From Pararheinheimera marina (GTDB lineage Bacteria; Pseudomonadota; Gammaproteobacteria; Enterobacterales; Alteromonadaceae), in NCBI RefSeq assembly GCF_042654345.1, contig NZ_JBHSGB010000005.1:124001-188000 (forward strand): 64,000 nt of DNA, read 5' to 3'. The notes beneath the pieces were generated by a model. The model was not told the DNA's origin, ran no database searches, and was given only the letters and a program-made list of their open reading frames with translations. This document shows, one piece after another, positions 1 through 8,684 of the stretch (its first letter is position 1; every line of letters begins with the position of its first letter). The translations under genes and the position numbers were made by a program.

Positions 1-597
1 GCACCATTTTTAATGATGCTTGGTGCCGTCGTTATTTTTAAAGAACCTTTGTTGTTATGGCAGAAGTTTGGTGCTGTGGTGTTGCTGGTAGGCTTGCTGT
101 TGTTTTTTAATGACCGCCTGCTGACACTGTTGCTGGAAGCGTCTGAACAAAGCTTTGGCCTGTTGCTTGTTTTAGTGGCTGCATTCAGCTGGGCGGCTTA
201 TGCATTGGCACAAAAGCAATTGCTGATGCAGCTGAAATCGCAACAGGTGATGTGGCTGATTTACCTGGCCGGCGCCATCAGTTTTCTGCCGGCAACAGAA
301 TTCAGCGGCTTCAGCCAGTTAAACAGTTGGCAATGGGCGGTGTTGGCGTTTTGTTGTATGAATACAGTGATTGCGTATGGCGCCTTTGCCGAAGCCTTGC
401 AACACTGGCAGGCATCCAATGTCAGTGCAGTGCTGGCCATCACGCCATTGCTGACTATTGCCTTTGCTCAGATCCTGTCGCTCTATACCCCAGCCATAGT
501 GACGGAAGATTTAAATGCATGGGCCTGGCTTGGCGCCGTGTTGGTGGTACTGGGGTCGGCCATGACAGCGCTGGCTCCAATGCTGCGCCGCAGATAA
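1..597 (+). CDS. EamA/DMT-family inner-membrane permease, C-terminal part
   Basis: The reading frame is open from base 1, so the gene starts upstream of the window and only about 198 C-terminal residues are seen. The sequence is a run of hydrophobic helices separated by short polar loops, with the small-residue pattern of the second EamA repeat (FSWAAYALAQKQLL, then TPLLTIAFAQILSLY) and a short basic tail (MLRRR). EamA proteins are drug/metabolite exporters of the inner membrane; the substrate cannot be told from sequence. A 27-base gap with a ribosome-binding site separates it from the next small gene, so the two may be co-transcribed. Family call fairly secure, function unknown. Confidence 0.8.
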   Translation, partial: APFLMMLGAVVIFKEPLLLWQKFGAVVLLVGLLLFFNDRLLTLLLEASEQSFGLLLVLVAAFSWAAYALAQKQLLMQLKSQQVMWLIYLAGAISFLPATEFSGFSQLNSWQWAVLAFCCMNTVIAYGAFAEALQHWQASNVSAVLAITPLLTIAFAQILSLYTPAIVTEDLNAWAWLGAVLVVLGSAMTALAPMLRRR

Positions 598-624
598 TCA
601 AATGAACAATCAAGGAGTAAAATT

Positions 625-831
625 GTGGCACTGACGGATGAACAATCGCAGCAACTGATGGACGCCATCATTGAAAAGTGTGAAGCCCTGGAACTGGGGC
701 CAGAGGAAATTATCGACGGGTTGGGCAGGGCGCTGTTAAGTGCAACTATTGCCTTTGAAAAAGATTCCGCAGCTATTACGGTGGAAGGTGTCGGCTATTG
801 TGATGTCTTTATTGAGCCTCAGTCAGACTGA
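625..831 (+). CDS. Small conserved-looking protein, unknown function (68 aa)
   Basis: It starts at GTG 625, seven bases after an AAGGAG ribosome-binding site at 612-617; no better ATG exists in frame. The product is acidic and soluble, with an N-terminal helical segment (DEQSQQLMDAIIEKCEALELGPEEIIDGLGRALLSATIAF) and a short beta-like C-terminus. There is no signal peptide or membrane segment. It lies between the permease and a shared terminator and ends convergent with pykA. I do not recognise the family. Confidence 0.7.
   Translation: MALTDEQSQQLMDAIIEKCEALELGPEEIIDGLGRALLSATIAFEKDSAAITVEGVGYCDVFIEPQSD
723..730 (+). other. KOPS octamer (GGGCAGGG)
   Basis: Matches GGGNAGGG, the FtsK-orienting sequence, and points right, toward dif at 59.5 kb. 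Confidence 0.5.
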
Positions 832-860
832 GCTCCATCAGCAGACAAAATTCGGCAGAC

Positions 861-890
861 AAAAAAGCCAGTCAGTTGACTGGCTTTTTG
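861..890. terminator. Bidirectional intrinsic terminator
   Basis: The 13-bp stem AAAAGCCAGTCA/TGACTGGCTTTT has a two-base loop, with A-runs on one side and T-runs on the other. It sits between the convergent small gene (ending 831) and pykA (ending 904) and can serve both. Confidence 0.85.
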
Positions 891-903
891 CATTCTGCGG
901 CCG

Positions 904-2340
904 TTATGGGATTTGTACAATCTTGCAGGTGTTGGATGCACCAACGGTTTCCATCACGTCACCGTAGGTCAGGATCACTAAATCACCTGATTTCAGCTGA
1001 GCAATTTTCTGCACGGCTTCCAGTGCCGCTGAAGACAACTTCTGGCCATGGTTCAGCGTGCTGTCAAAAAACACCGGGTAAACACCACGGTACAACGCCA
1101 TTTTGTTCAATGTCTTTTCGTGACGGGACAAAGCATAAATGGACTGAGACGAGGTAATGCGGCTCATCAGCTTCGCGGTATAACCAGACTCTGTTAAAGC
1201 CACAATAGCTTTAATACCAGTCAGGTGATTGGCAGCGTACATGGCAGACAGCGCGATGGTCTCGCTGACTTCCGTAAACTCAACGTCCATCCGGTGCTTG
1301 GATATTTGCACACGAGGGTGCTTTTCTGCGCCGTCACACACCCGCGCCATGGCTTTCACCGTTTCAGTCGGGTATTTACCAGCGGCAGTTTCAGCCGACA
1401 ACATCACAGCGTCAGTGCCGTCCAGCACAGCGTTGGCAACGTCCATCACCTCAGCACGGGTTGGCATCGGGCTTTCGATCATCGTTTCCATCATTTGGGT
1501 GGCGGTGATCACCACGCGGTTCAGCTGACGCGAACGGGCGATAATACGTTTTTGCTGACCAACCAGCTCGGCATCGCCAATTTCTACGCCTAAATCACCA
1601 CGGGCAACCATCACGGCGTCAGATGCACGGATAATATCGTCCAGCGTTTCGTCGTCAGCAACGGCTTCAGCACGTTCGATTTTCGCCATAATCATGGCAT
1701 CAGAACCCGCAGCTTTGGCCAGCTCACGTGCCTGACGTAAATCATCACCACTGCGAGGGAACGACACAGCCAGGTAATCCACATCAATGTAGGCGGCCAG
1801 CGAAATATCCGTTTTATCTTTTTCAGTTAACGCAGGAGCAGATAAACCACCACCTTGACGGTTGATACCTTTATTGTTGCTCAGCTTGCCGGCGACAGAC
1901 ACTTTAGTGTGAATGCGTTGACCAACCACGTGTTCAACAATTAACTGAATACGGCCATCGTCCAGCAACAGCACGTCGCCAGACTGCACGTCTGCTGGCA
2001 GTTCTTTGTAATCGATCCCGACCTGAGTTTCGTCACCTTCGCCTTTAGGTAAGTCAGCATCCAATACAAAGTGCTGGCCTTCTTCGAGCATCACAGGGCC
2101 GTTTTTAAAGGTAGACACCCGAATTTTCGGGCCTTGCAGATCACCCAAAATAGCAACGTGCGCACCGGTTTTTGCGGCGGCTGCGCGAACCATTTCAGCG
2201 CGTTGTTTGTGATCTTCAGCACTGCCGTGGGAAAAGTTGAAGCGAAAGACAGTGGCACCGCCGAGGATTAATTTTTCGATGGCAGCTTGTGAATTGGTAG
2301 CAGGACCCAGGGTGGCGACTATTTTAGTTCTTCTTGGCAT
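904..2340 (-). CDS. pykA: Pyruvate kinase, PykA (type II) subfamily
   Basis: Catalyses phosphoenolpyruvate + ADP to pyruvate + ATP, the last step of glycolysis and of the Entner-Doudoroff route. It is 478 aa, the length of E. coli PykA (480). Visible are the N-terminal RRTKIVATLGPAT and FNFSHG phosphate/nucleotide loop, the MAKIERAEAV segment with the catalytic Lys-Ile-Glu, the MVARGDLGVE metal site and the ATQMMETMIESPMPTRAEV signature. The C-terminal allosteric domain ends ASNTCKIVQIP. The gene neighbours hexR, and a HexR palindrome lies 49-63 bases upstream of its ATG, as in other gammaproteobacteria where HexR controls pyk and zwf. Confident call. Confidence 0.97.
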   Translation of the reverse strand: MPRRTKIVATLGPATNSQAAIEKLILGGATVFRFNFSHGSAEDHKQRAEMVRAAAAKTGAHVAILGDLQGPKIRVSTFKNGPVMLEEGQHFVLDADLPKGEGDETQVGIDYKELPADVQSGDVLLLDDGRIQLIVEHVVGQRIHTKVSVAGKLSNNKGINRQGGGLSAPALTEKDKTDISLAAYIDVDYLAVSFPRSGDDLRQARELAKAAGSDAMIMAKIERAEAVADDETLDDIIRASDAVMVARGDLGVEIGDAELVGQQKRIIARSRQLNRVVITATQMMETMIESPMPTRAEVMDVANAVLDGTDAVMLSAETAAGKYPTETVKAMARVCDGAEKHPRVQISKHRMDVEFTEVSETIALSAMYAANHLTGIKAIVALTESGYTAKLMSRITSSQSIYALSRHEKTLNKMALYRGVYPVFFDSTLNHGQKLSSAALEAVQKIAQLKSGDLVILTYGDVMETVGASNTCKIVQIP

Positions 2341-2388
2341 TCTAAGGCTCCGATTGAATGGTCAGTAAACTGGTCGGTGTTAGTGTAA

Positions 2389-2403
2389 TGTAATTTTATT
2401 ACA
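2389..2403. promoter_or_regulatory. HexR operator upstream of pykA
   Basis: TGTAATTTTATTACA is a 15-bp near-palindrome matching the known HexR-type operator (TGTAATTNAATTACA). It lies 49 bases upstream of the pykA start codon, in the promoter region. The assignment rests on sequence match and the neighbouring hexR gene. Confidence 0.8.
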
Positions 2404-2528
2404 GAATATAGCCAATTTTTGTGCTTTTGATGGCATCAGACCTGCTGATCCGATCTGTGAAATGGTAATTTGGCTACAGTTCGGCATAAAACTCGGTGTT
2501 CTACTTTAGCGCAGTGGTGGATAGGGGT

Positions 2529-2556
2529 TAAAAAAAGCCCCGACCAGCGGGGCTCT
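2529..2556 (-). terminator. Intrinsic terminator of hexR
   Basis: Read on the minus strand, AGCCCC/GGGGCT forms a GC-rich hairpin with a seven-base loop followed by a T-run. It begins a few bases after the hexR stop codon. Confidence 0.85.
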
Positions 2557-2561
2557 TTGTT

Positions 2562-3419
2562 TTAACTGTGAAAATCTTTTTTGTCGAAGCGGGAACCGCG
2601 CAGACTGTCTTTAACTTTTTTCAGATTCTCGCGGAATTTGGTGCCGCGGCGTAAAGTGAAGCCTGTCGCCAGAATATCAATCAGCACCAGTTGCGCAACA
2701 CGGGACGCCATCGGCATATACATGTCCGTGTCTTCCGGCACATCCAACGACAACACCAGGGTGCATTCTTTGGCAAGCGGGCTGTCGTAAGCGGTGATGC
2801 CAATCACTGTGGCGTCGTTTTCGCGAGCGATGGCGGCAATGTCGCACAGGTTCTTTGTACGGCCGGTATGGCTGATACAAACCACCACATCACCTTCGCT
2901 GCTATTAATCGCACTCATGCGCTGCATAACAATGTCATCAAAGCAAACTACAGGGACGTTAAAACGGAAAAACTTGTTCTGCGCATCGTGCGCAACAGAG
3001 GCTGATGCGCCTAACCCAAAGAAGGAGATTTTTTTGGCTTGGGTTAACACATCGACTGCACGGTTCACCGTCAGAATATCGACATGCTGACGCGCGGTAT
3101 CGAGCGCTGCCATGGTGGATTCGAAGATTTTCGCCGTGTAAGCTTCCGGGCCATCATCCTCTTCTACATGGCGGTTGACGTAAGGAGTGCCGTTGGCCAG
3201 GCTTTGCGCCAAATGCAATTTAAAATCCGGGAAGCCCTTGGTATCCAGACGACGACAAAACCTGTTTACTGTAGGTTCTGATACATCAGCCATTTTAGCC
3301 AGCGCCGCAATACTGCTGTGTATCGTCGTTTGAGGGTTGGCCAGGATCACGTCAGCGACTTTACGCTCTGACTTACTGAAGCTGTTGACGCTATTAATTA
3401 TTTTTTCCAACACATTCAT
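2562..3419 (-). CDS. hexR: HexR, RpiR-family sugar-phosphate regulator
   Basis: RpiR-family repressor/activator of central carbon metabolism that responds to KDPG (family knowledge). The start is placed at ATG 3419 (MNVLEKIINSVNSFSKSERK), preceded by AGGAC; this gives 285 aa, the usual HexR size, whereas a start 21 codons upstream would add a non-homologous extension. N-terminal HTH_6 domain, residues about 1-80 (VSEPTVNRFCRRL is the recognition helix), then a SIS domain, about 120-260, with FFGLGASASVAHDA and CISHTGRTKN sugar-phosphate motifs. It is divergent from zwf, with HexR palindromes between them and before pykA, so autoregulation is likely. Confidence 0.96.
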   Translation of the reverse strand: MNVLEKIINSVNSFSKSERKVADVILANPQTTIHSSIAALAKMADVSEPTVNRFCRRLDTKGFPDFKLHLAQSLANGTPYVNRHVEEDDGPEAYTAKIFESTMAALDTARQHVDILTVNRAVDVLTQAKKISFFGLGASASVAHDAQNKFFRFNVPVVCFDDIVMQRMSAINSSEGDVVVCISHTGRTKNLCDIAAIARENDATVIGITAYDSPLAKECTLVLSLDVPEDTDMYMPMASRVAQLVLIDILATGFTLRRGTKFRENLKKVKDSLRGSRFDKKDFHS

Positions 3420-3582
3420 CGGATAGTCCTGACTTAATGAAACCTTGGTGTACAGCCAGTTGTAACCTTTTCTGTAAGGCAACCAGCGCGCCTTGCAAAG
3501 TAGTGATAAAGTTACAACAAAACAGCATATTCGTTGCCTAGGCTGCCTTATTATATGAGAATAGTCAAAACTTTAGCTTGCC

Positions 3583-3597
3583 TGTAATTTAATTACA
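3583..3597. promoter_or_regulatory. HexR operator in the hexR-zwf intergenic region
   Basis: TGTAATTTAATTACA is an almost perfect palindrome, closer to the HexR consensus than any other copy here. It lies 10 bases upstream of the zwf -35 element. Confidence 0.85.
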
Positions 3598-3607
3598 ACT
3601 TATTCGG

Positions 3608-3660
3608 TTTACATCTGGGCATTGCTCGGCTAGTATGCGGTCAAGTGTTGTAAAATTACA
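3608..3660 (+). promoter_or_regulatory. zwf promoter with second HexR half-conserved site
   Basis: TTTACA (3608-3613), a 17-base spacer and TAGTAT (3631-3636) form a good sigma-70 promoter with transcription starting near 3643. Immediately downstream, TGTTGTAAAATTACA (3646-3660) is a weaker HexR palindrome, with 11 of 15 positions symmetric. Sites on both sides of the promoter would suit repression by occlusion or roadblock; this is inference. Confidence 0.65.
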
Positions 3661-3678
3661 TCTAATTAAGGGTCTTCC

Positions 3679-5151
3679 ATGACAACCACAGCACCAACCA
3701 ATAAAGCCTGCGATCTGATCCTCTTTGGCACCAAAGGCGATTTGGCGCGTCGTAAGTTAATTCCTGCACTTTATCAGTTAGAAAAATCCTCCTTATTAAA
3801 TGCAGAAAGCAAAATCATCGGTGTTGCCCGCGATGCCATGTCGCTGGATGAATATAAAGAGCTGGTTCGCTTCAATCTCAGCAAATTTGTGAAAGAAGGG
3901 GTTGATGCTGATGTTTTGGCGCGACTGCAGGAGCGTTTGGTCTATGTGCAGGTCGACCTGTCAAAAGAAGACGACTATAAAGCACTGAAACAAGTGACAG
4001 ACCCGAAGAAACGCATTCCGGTCAGCTATTTTGCCACTGCGCCTTCCTTATTCGGCCATATCTGTAAAGGTTTATCCTTGGCGGGTCTTTCTGGCGAGCC
4101 GGCTCGAGTGGTGCTGGAAAAGCCAATTGGGCACGACCTGGCCTCTTCCAAAGTGATCAATAATGAAGTCGCCAAGTACTTCAACGAATGTCAGATTTAC
4201 CGTATCGACCATTATCTGGGTAAAGAAACAGTACTGAACTTATTGGCACTGCGTTTTGCCAACTCTATTTTTGCCGCCAACTGGGACCACAACGCCATTG
4301 ATCACGTGCAGATCAGCGTGGCGGAGGAAGTTGGGGTTGAAGGGCGTTGGGGTTATTACGATGACGCCGGCCAAATGCGTGACATGGTGCAGAACCACCT
4401 GTTACAGGTGTTGTCACTGATCGCAATGGAGCCACCAGCCCGCCTGGATGCCGACAGTATCCGTGATGAAAAGCTGAAAGTATTAAAAGCGCTGCGTCCA
4501 ATTAACCTGAGCAATGTGCAGGAAAAAACCGTACGCGGGCAGTATGCCTCTGGTTTTGTAGGTGGTCATTCAGTACCAGGTTACCTGGAAGAAGAAGATG
4601 CCCGCCCGAACAGCAAAACAGAGACTTTTGTCGCGATTAAAGTGGATATCGATAACTGGCGTTGGGCTGGTGTGCCATTCTACCTGAGAACAGGTAAACG
4701 CATGCCAAACAAGGTTAGTGAAGTAGTCATTTGCTTTAAGCCGCAGCCACACAATATTTTCTTCGAAACCTATAAGCAGTTGCCAGCCAATAAGCTGATT
4801 ATCCGCCTGCAGCCAGACGAAGGTGTTGAAATTCAGATCATGAACAAAATTCCTGGTCTGGGTGAAACCATGCAGCTGCAACAATCCAAACTGGATTTGA
4901 GTTTCGATGAAACCTTCAAATCACAGCGTATTGCTGACGCTTATGAGCGTTTATTGCTCGAAGCCATGTTAGGCAACCAGTATCTGTTCGTCCGTCGCGA
5001 CGAAGTGGAACAAGCCTGGAAGTGGGTGGACGGTATTCTGGATGCCTGGCGCACCACCAACGAGCCGCCAAAACCTTATCAGGCAGGTACCTGGGGCCCC
5101 GTCTCCGCTATTTCACTGTTGGCTCGTGATGACAGGAACTGGGACGAATAG
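3679..5151 (+). CDS. zwf: Glucose-6-phosphate 1-dehydrogenase
   Basis: Oxidises glucose-6-phosphate to 6-phosphogluconolactone with NADP+, feeding the Entner-Doudoroff and pentose-phosphate routes. It is 490 aa, matching the family. Visible are the nucleotide-binding turn GTKGDLARRKLIPALYQL near residue 17, the VVLEKPIGHD segment and the active-site signature RIDHYLGKE with its catalytic His and Lys. It is the first gene of the zwf-pgl-edd-glk-eda run; pgl begins one base after its stop codon. Expected to be under HexR control because of the palindromes at its promoter. Confidence 0.98.
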   Translation: MTTTAPTNKACDLILFGTKGDLARRKLIPALYQLEKSSLLNAESKIIGVARDAMSLDEYKELVRFNLSKFVKEGVDADVLARLQERLVYVQVDLSKEDDYKALKQVTDPKKRIPVSYFATAPSLFGHICKGLSLAGLSGEPARVVLEKPIGHDLASSKVINNEVAKYFNECQIYRIDHYLGKETVLNLLALRFANSIFAANWDHNAIDHVQISVAEEVGVEGRWGYYDDAGQMRDMVQNHLLQVLSLIAMEPPARLDADSIRDEKLKVLKALRPINLSNVQEKTVRGQYASGFVGGHSVPGYLEEEDARPNSKTETFVAIKVDIDNWRWAGVPFYLRTGKRMPNKVSEVVICFKPQPHNIFFETYKQLPANKLIIRLQPDEGVEIQIMNKIPGLGETMQLQQSKLDLSFDETFKSQRIADAYERLLLEAMLGNQYLFVRRDEVEQAWKWVDGILDAWRTTNEPPKPYQAGTWGPVSAISLLARDDRNWDE

Positions 5152-5152
5152 T

Positions 5153-5848
5153 ATGAAGATGCAACACTTTGACAGCAGTACGGCACTCAATGACGCCTTT
5201 GCCGCGGACATTGCAGCACGACTGCAGCAAGCGATCGAAACTCGCGGTCAGGCGGTGTTCGTCGTTTCGGGCGGCAAAACCCCATTACCATTATTTAAAG
5301 CATTGGCGCAGACCGATCTTGACTGGTCAAAAGTGGTTATTACCCTGGCCGACGACCGTTGGTTGCCAGAGCAGCATCCAGACAGCAATGAAGGTCTGGT
5401 AAAAGCCAATCTGCTGCAACACAAAGCGGCCGCAGCACACTTTGTCAGCTTATTTGATGCGACCCACCAGGACGACGCATTTGCGGGTTGTGCAGTTATT
5501 GCAGAACGTGTCAAAGGGCTTGCCACATTTGACGTGTTAATCCTGGGAATGGGTGAAGATGGCCATACTGCATCTTTGTTCCCGTGCAGCGAGCAAATTC
5601 AGGCAGGACTGGCCGACAACGCGCCAGATGTGCTGGCCGTTCAGCCAGCCACAGCGCCTTATCAGCGTATCAGTTTCAGTAAAAAGCGACTGCTGGACAG
5701 TCGTCAGATCTATATTCATTTGGTTGGTGAGAAAAAACTGACCGTGCTGCAACAGGCCGAGGCCGGACCGGATGCGTCAGAAATGCCGATCCGCGCCATA
5801 CTGCAACAGCAGCTGGTACCGGTCACAGTCAATTTTGCGGCGAGTTAA
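5153..5848 (+). CDS. pgl: 6-phosphogluconolactonase
   Basis: Hydrolyses 6-phosphogluconolactone to 6-phosphogluconate. The start is ATG 5153, one base after the zwf stop, giving 231 aa, the standard DevB-type length; an upstream in-frame start would run deep into zwf. Signature segments are VVSGGKTPLPLFKAL, the ADDRWLPEQHPDSNE loop and LILGMGEDGHTASLFP, which are characteristic of the glucosamine-6-phosphate isomerase/lactonase fold. Translationally coupled to zwf. Confidence 0.96.
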   Translation: MKMQHFDSSTALNDAFAADIAARLQQAIETRGQAVFVVSGGKTPLPLFKALAQTDLDWSKVVITLADDRWLPEQHPDSNEGLVKANLLQHKAAAAHFVSLFDATHQDDAFAGCAVIAERVKGLATFDVLILGMGEDGHTASLFPCSEQIQAGLADNAPDVLAVQPATAPYQRISFSKKRLLDSRQIYIHLVGEKKLTVLQQAEAGPDASEMPIRAILQQQLVPVTVNFAAS

Positions 5849-5869
5849 TTGAAAAGGCGAGGTTAGAAA

Positions 5870-7702
5870 ATGCATTCGGTGATACAACAGGTGACAGAGA
5901 GAATCGCGGCCCGCAGTGAAAAAAGCCGTGCTCTGTATCTCGAACGGATGGAAAAAGCCCGTAGCAAAGGACCACATCGTGGGGCGCTAGCCTGTGGCAA
6001 CCTGGCGCATGGCTTTGCGGCTTGTAATGCTCAGGAGAAAACCGATTTACGCAGCCTGACCAAAGCGAACATTGGTATTATTTCTTCCTACAACGACATG
6101 TTGTCGGCACACCAGCCCTACGAAACTTACCCAGCTTTAATCAAACAAGCGGTTGCTGAAGTTGGCAGCGTGGCACAGTTTGCCGGCGGTGTACCGGCCA
6201 TGTGTGACGGCGTCACCCAGGGGCAACCGGGTATGGAGCTAAGCCTGCTCAGCCGCGACATTATTGCCATGTCTGCTGCAGTGGGCTTGTCGCACAATAT
6301 GTTCGACGGTGCAATGATGCTCGGCATCTGTGACAAAATTGTGCCGGGCCTGATGATGGCGGCATTAAGTTTTGGTCACCTGCCATTCGTGTTTGTGCCA
6401 GCAGGCCCAATGCCTTCAGGGATCCCAAATAAAGAAAAAGCCCGGGTCCGCCAGCTCTATGCTGAAGGTAAAGTAGGGAAAGACGAGTTACTGGACTCTG
6501 AATCCGCGTCCTACCACAGCGCTGGTACCTGTACCTTCTATGGCACGGCCAACTCAAACCAGCTGGTGGTCGAGATTATGGGCCTGCATTTACCAGGTTC
6601 ATCCTTCGTCAATCCAAATACACCGCTGCGTGATGAATTAACCAAAGCCGCTGCCCGTCAGGTGACCCGTTTGACCGACTTAGGCACTGAATACACGCCA
6701 ATTTCGCAAATCGTTGATGTGAAAGCTGTGGTGAACGGTATCGTCGGCTTGTTAGCGACAGGTGGTTCGACCAACCACACCATGCACCTGATTGCGATGG
6801 CCCGTTCTGCAGGCTTTATCGTGAACTGGGACGATTTTAACGATTTATCCAACGTCACGCCGTTGATTGCCCGTATTTATCCGAACGGTCAGGCCGACAT
6901 CAACCACTTCCAGCATGCTGGCGGTATGGCGTATCTGATCCGTGAATTGTTAGATGCCGGTTTATTGCACGAAGACGTGCACACAGTGGCAGGTTTCGGC
7001 CTGCGCCGTTACACCCAGACTCCAGTGCTGCAAGACGGCAAACTGCAGTGGGTGGATGGACCAACTGAATCAGGTGATGACACTGTACTGTCTACTGTTG
7101 CCAAAGCCTTTAAACCTACAGGTGGTGTCACTGTACTGTCAGGCAATATCGGCCGTGGCGTGATCAAAACCTCTGCGCTGCGCTCAGGTACCGAAGTAGT
7201 GCAGGCGCCAGCTGTGGTATTTTCCAGCCAACATGAGCTGGACCGCGCCTTTAAAGCCGGTGAGCTGAATAAAGACTGTGTTGTGGTGGTGCGTTTCCAG
7301 GGGCCAAAAGCCTGTGGTATGCCAGAACTGCACAAACTGACTCCACCTTTAGGTGTGCTGCAAGACCGCGGCTACCACGTCGCCTTAGTGACCGACGGTC
7401 GGATGTCTGGTGCATCAGGCAAGGTGCCAGCCGCTATCCACGTGACTCCTGAAGCCGTTGACGGCGGCGCTATTGCGCGCATCAAAGACGGCGACATGGT
7501 ATTAGTCGACGGTATCAATGGCGTGCTGAAAGTGATGGTCTCTGATGAAGAACTGGCTGCACGTGAAGTGGCCACCCGCGATATGACAGATGCGCATTGG
7601 GGTATGGGGCGCGAGATGTTCGGCGGCCTGCGCACCGTGATTACCGGTGCAGAGCAGGGCGCCTGTAGTTTGTTTAATACCGAGGAGCAGTACCATGGCT
7701 AA
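5870..7702 (+). CDS. edd: Phosphogluconate dehydratase
   Basis: Entner-Doudoroff enzyme converting 6-phosphogluconate to 2-keto-3-deoxy-6-phosphogluconate with a [4Fe-4S] cluster. It is 610 aa, as in E. coli (603). IlvD/Edd motifs are visible: ISSYNDMLSAHQPYE, MCDGVTQGQPGMELSLLSRD, the GGSTNHTMHL loop and TDGRMSGASGKVPAAIHVTPEA. The 3' end overlaps the glk start by eight bases, which indicates translational coupling. Confidence 0.98.
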   Translation: MHSVIQQVTERIAARSEKSRALYLERMEKARSKGPHRGALACGNLAHGFAACNAQEKTDLRSLTKANIGIISSYNDMLSAHQPYETYPALIKQAVAEVGSVAQFAGGVPAMCDGVTQGQPGMELSLLSRDIIAMSAAVGLSHNMFDGAMMLGICDKIVPGLMMAALSFGHLPFVFVPAGPMPSGIPNKEKARVRQLYAEGKVGKDELLDSESASYHSAGTCTFYGTANSNQLVVEIMGLHLPGSSFVNPNTPLRDELTKAAARQVTRLTDLGTEYTPISQIVDVKAVVNGIVGLLATGGSTNHTMHLIAMARSAGFIVNWDDFNDLSNVTPLIARIYPNGQADINHFQHAGGMAYLIRELLDAGLLHEDVHTVAGFGLRRYTQTPVLQDGKLQWVDGPTESGDDTVLSTVAKAFKPTGGVTVLSGNIGRGVIKTSALRSGTEVVQAPAVVFSSQHELDRAFKAGELNKDCVVVVRFQGPKACGMPELHKLTPPLGVLQDRGYHVALVTDGRMSGASGKVPAAIHVTPEAVDGGAIARIKDGDMVLVDGINGVLKVMVSDEELAAREVATRDMTDAHWGMGREMFGGLRTVITGAEQGACSLFNTEEQYHG

Positions 7703-8684
7703 CATGGATGTCCCTTTTGCCATCGTTGCGGATATCGGCGGTACCAATGCCCGTTTTAGCCGGGTGGACCTGGCTAGCCTGCAATTGGATAAAGTTGCTG
7801 TTTATCCATGTGCTGATTTTCCGACTCTGGCTGAGGCGTTGCAATTTTACCGTGAACAGCAAGGTTTAACCGCAATTCGCCATGTGGCTATTGCAATTGC
7901 CTGTCCTGTCACAGGCGATCTGGTCAAGATGACCAATTTCAGCTGGCAGTTCTCCATTGAGCAAATGAAACAACAGCTGGATTTAGCCGAATTTATCGTG
8001 CTGAACGATTTCACTGCTGTTGCTATGAGCTTACCAGCTTTGACGGCCAAAGAGCTGGTGAAAGTAGGTGCTGGCGACGTGCAAAGCGGTAAACCTATGG
8101 CAGTGTTGGGTGCCGGCACTGGCTTGGGTGTTGCCCATCTGATCCCTACTCCTGCAGGTTTTATTCCTCTGCCGGGTGAAGGTGGTCACGTCGACTTTAC
8201 GGCGCAAACTGAACAAGAGTGGTTTATCCAGAACTTCCTCGCTCAAAAATATGGTCATGTTTCTCCGGAGCGCTTGTTGTCTGGCCCTGGCCTGGAAGAT
8301 TTATACCTGGCGATTGCCGCCTTTAAAGGTCAGCAGGTGGATGCATTGAACGCGGCACAAATTGCCGGCAAAGCGCTGGACAACAGCTGTGAGCTTTGTA
8401 GTGCAGTGGTTGCTCAGTTTTTTGCATCCCTGGGCGGTCTGGCCGGCGATCTGGCGTTAACACTGAGCACCTTCGGCGGCGTGTTTGTCGCTGGTGGTAT
8501 TACTCCTAAGTTACTGGGCTTAATTGAGCACAGCGAATTCAGAAGTCGTTTTGAAGCGAAAGGTCGCTTTAAAGGCTTCAACAGTGGCATCGCCACTTTC
8601 GTCGTCACGGCAGAACAACCGGGTTTAACCGGCTGTGCCGTCTACTTAAAACAACATTTGGCGAGTTCACATCATGGCATTTGA
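7695..8684 (+). CDS. glk: Glucokinase (Glk family)
   Basis: Phosphorylates glucose with ATP. ATG 7695 (MANMDVPFAIVADIGGTNAR) is chosen because GAGGAG precedes it and the protein then has 329 aa, the family length. Visible are the DIGGTNARFS phosphate-binding loop, LNDFTAVAMS with the catalytic Asp, LGAGTGLGVA and LPGEGGHVDF. It sits within the Entner-Doudoroff operon, overlapping edd by eight bases and eda by eleven, so free glucose can be routed into the same pathway. Confidence 0.96.
   Translation: MANMDVPFAIVADIGGTNARFSRVDLASLQLDKVAVYPCADFPTLAEALQFYREQQGLTAIRHVAIAIACPVTGDLVKMTNFSWQFSIEQMKQQLDLAEFIVLNDFTAVAMSLPALTAKELVKVGAGDVQSGKPMAVLGAGTGLGVAHLIPTPAGFIPLPGEGGHVDFTAQTEQEWFIQNFLAQKYGHVSPERLLSGPGLEDLYLAIAAFKGQQVDALNAAQIAGKALDNSCELCSAVVAQFFASLGGLAGDLALTLSTFGGVFVAGGITPKLLGLIEHSEFRSRFEAKGRFKGFNSGIATFVVTAEQPGLTGCAVYLKQHLASSHHGI

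Noticed and set aside
2691..3281. Open frames on the plus strand opposite hexR
   Set aside because: Shadows of the hexR coding strand with no start signals or domain content.
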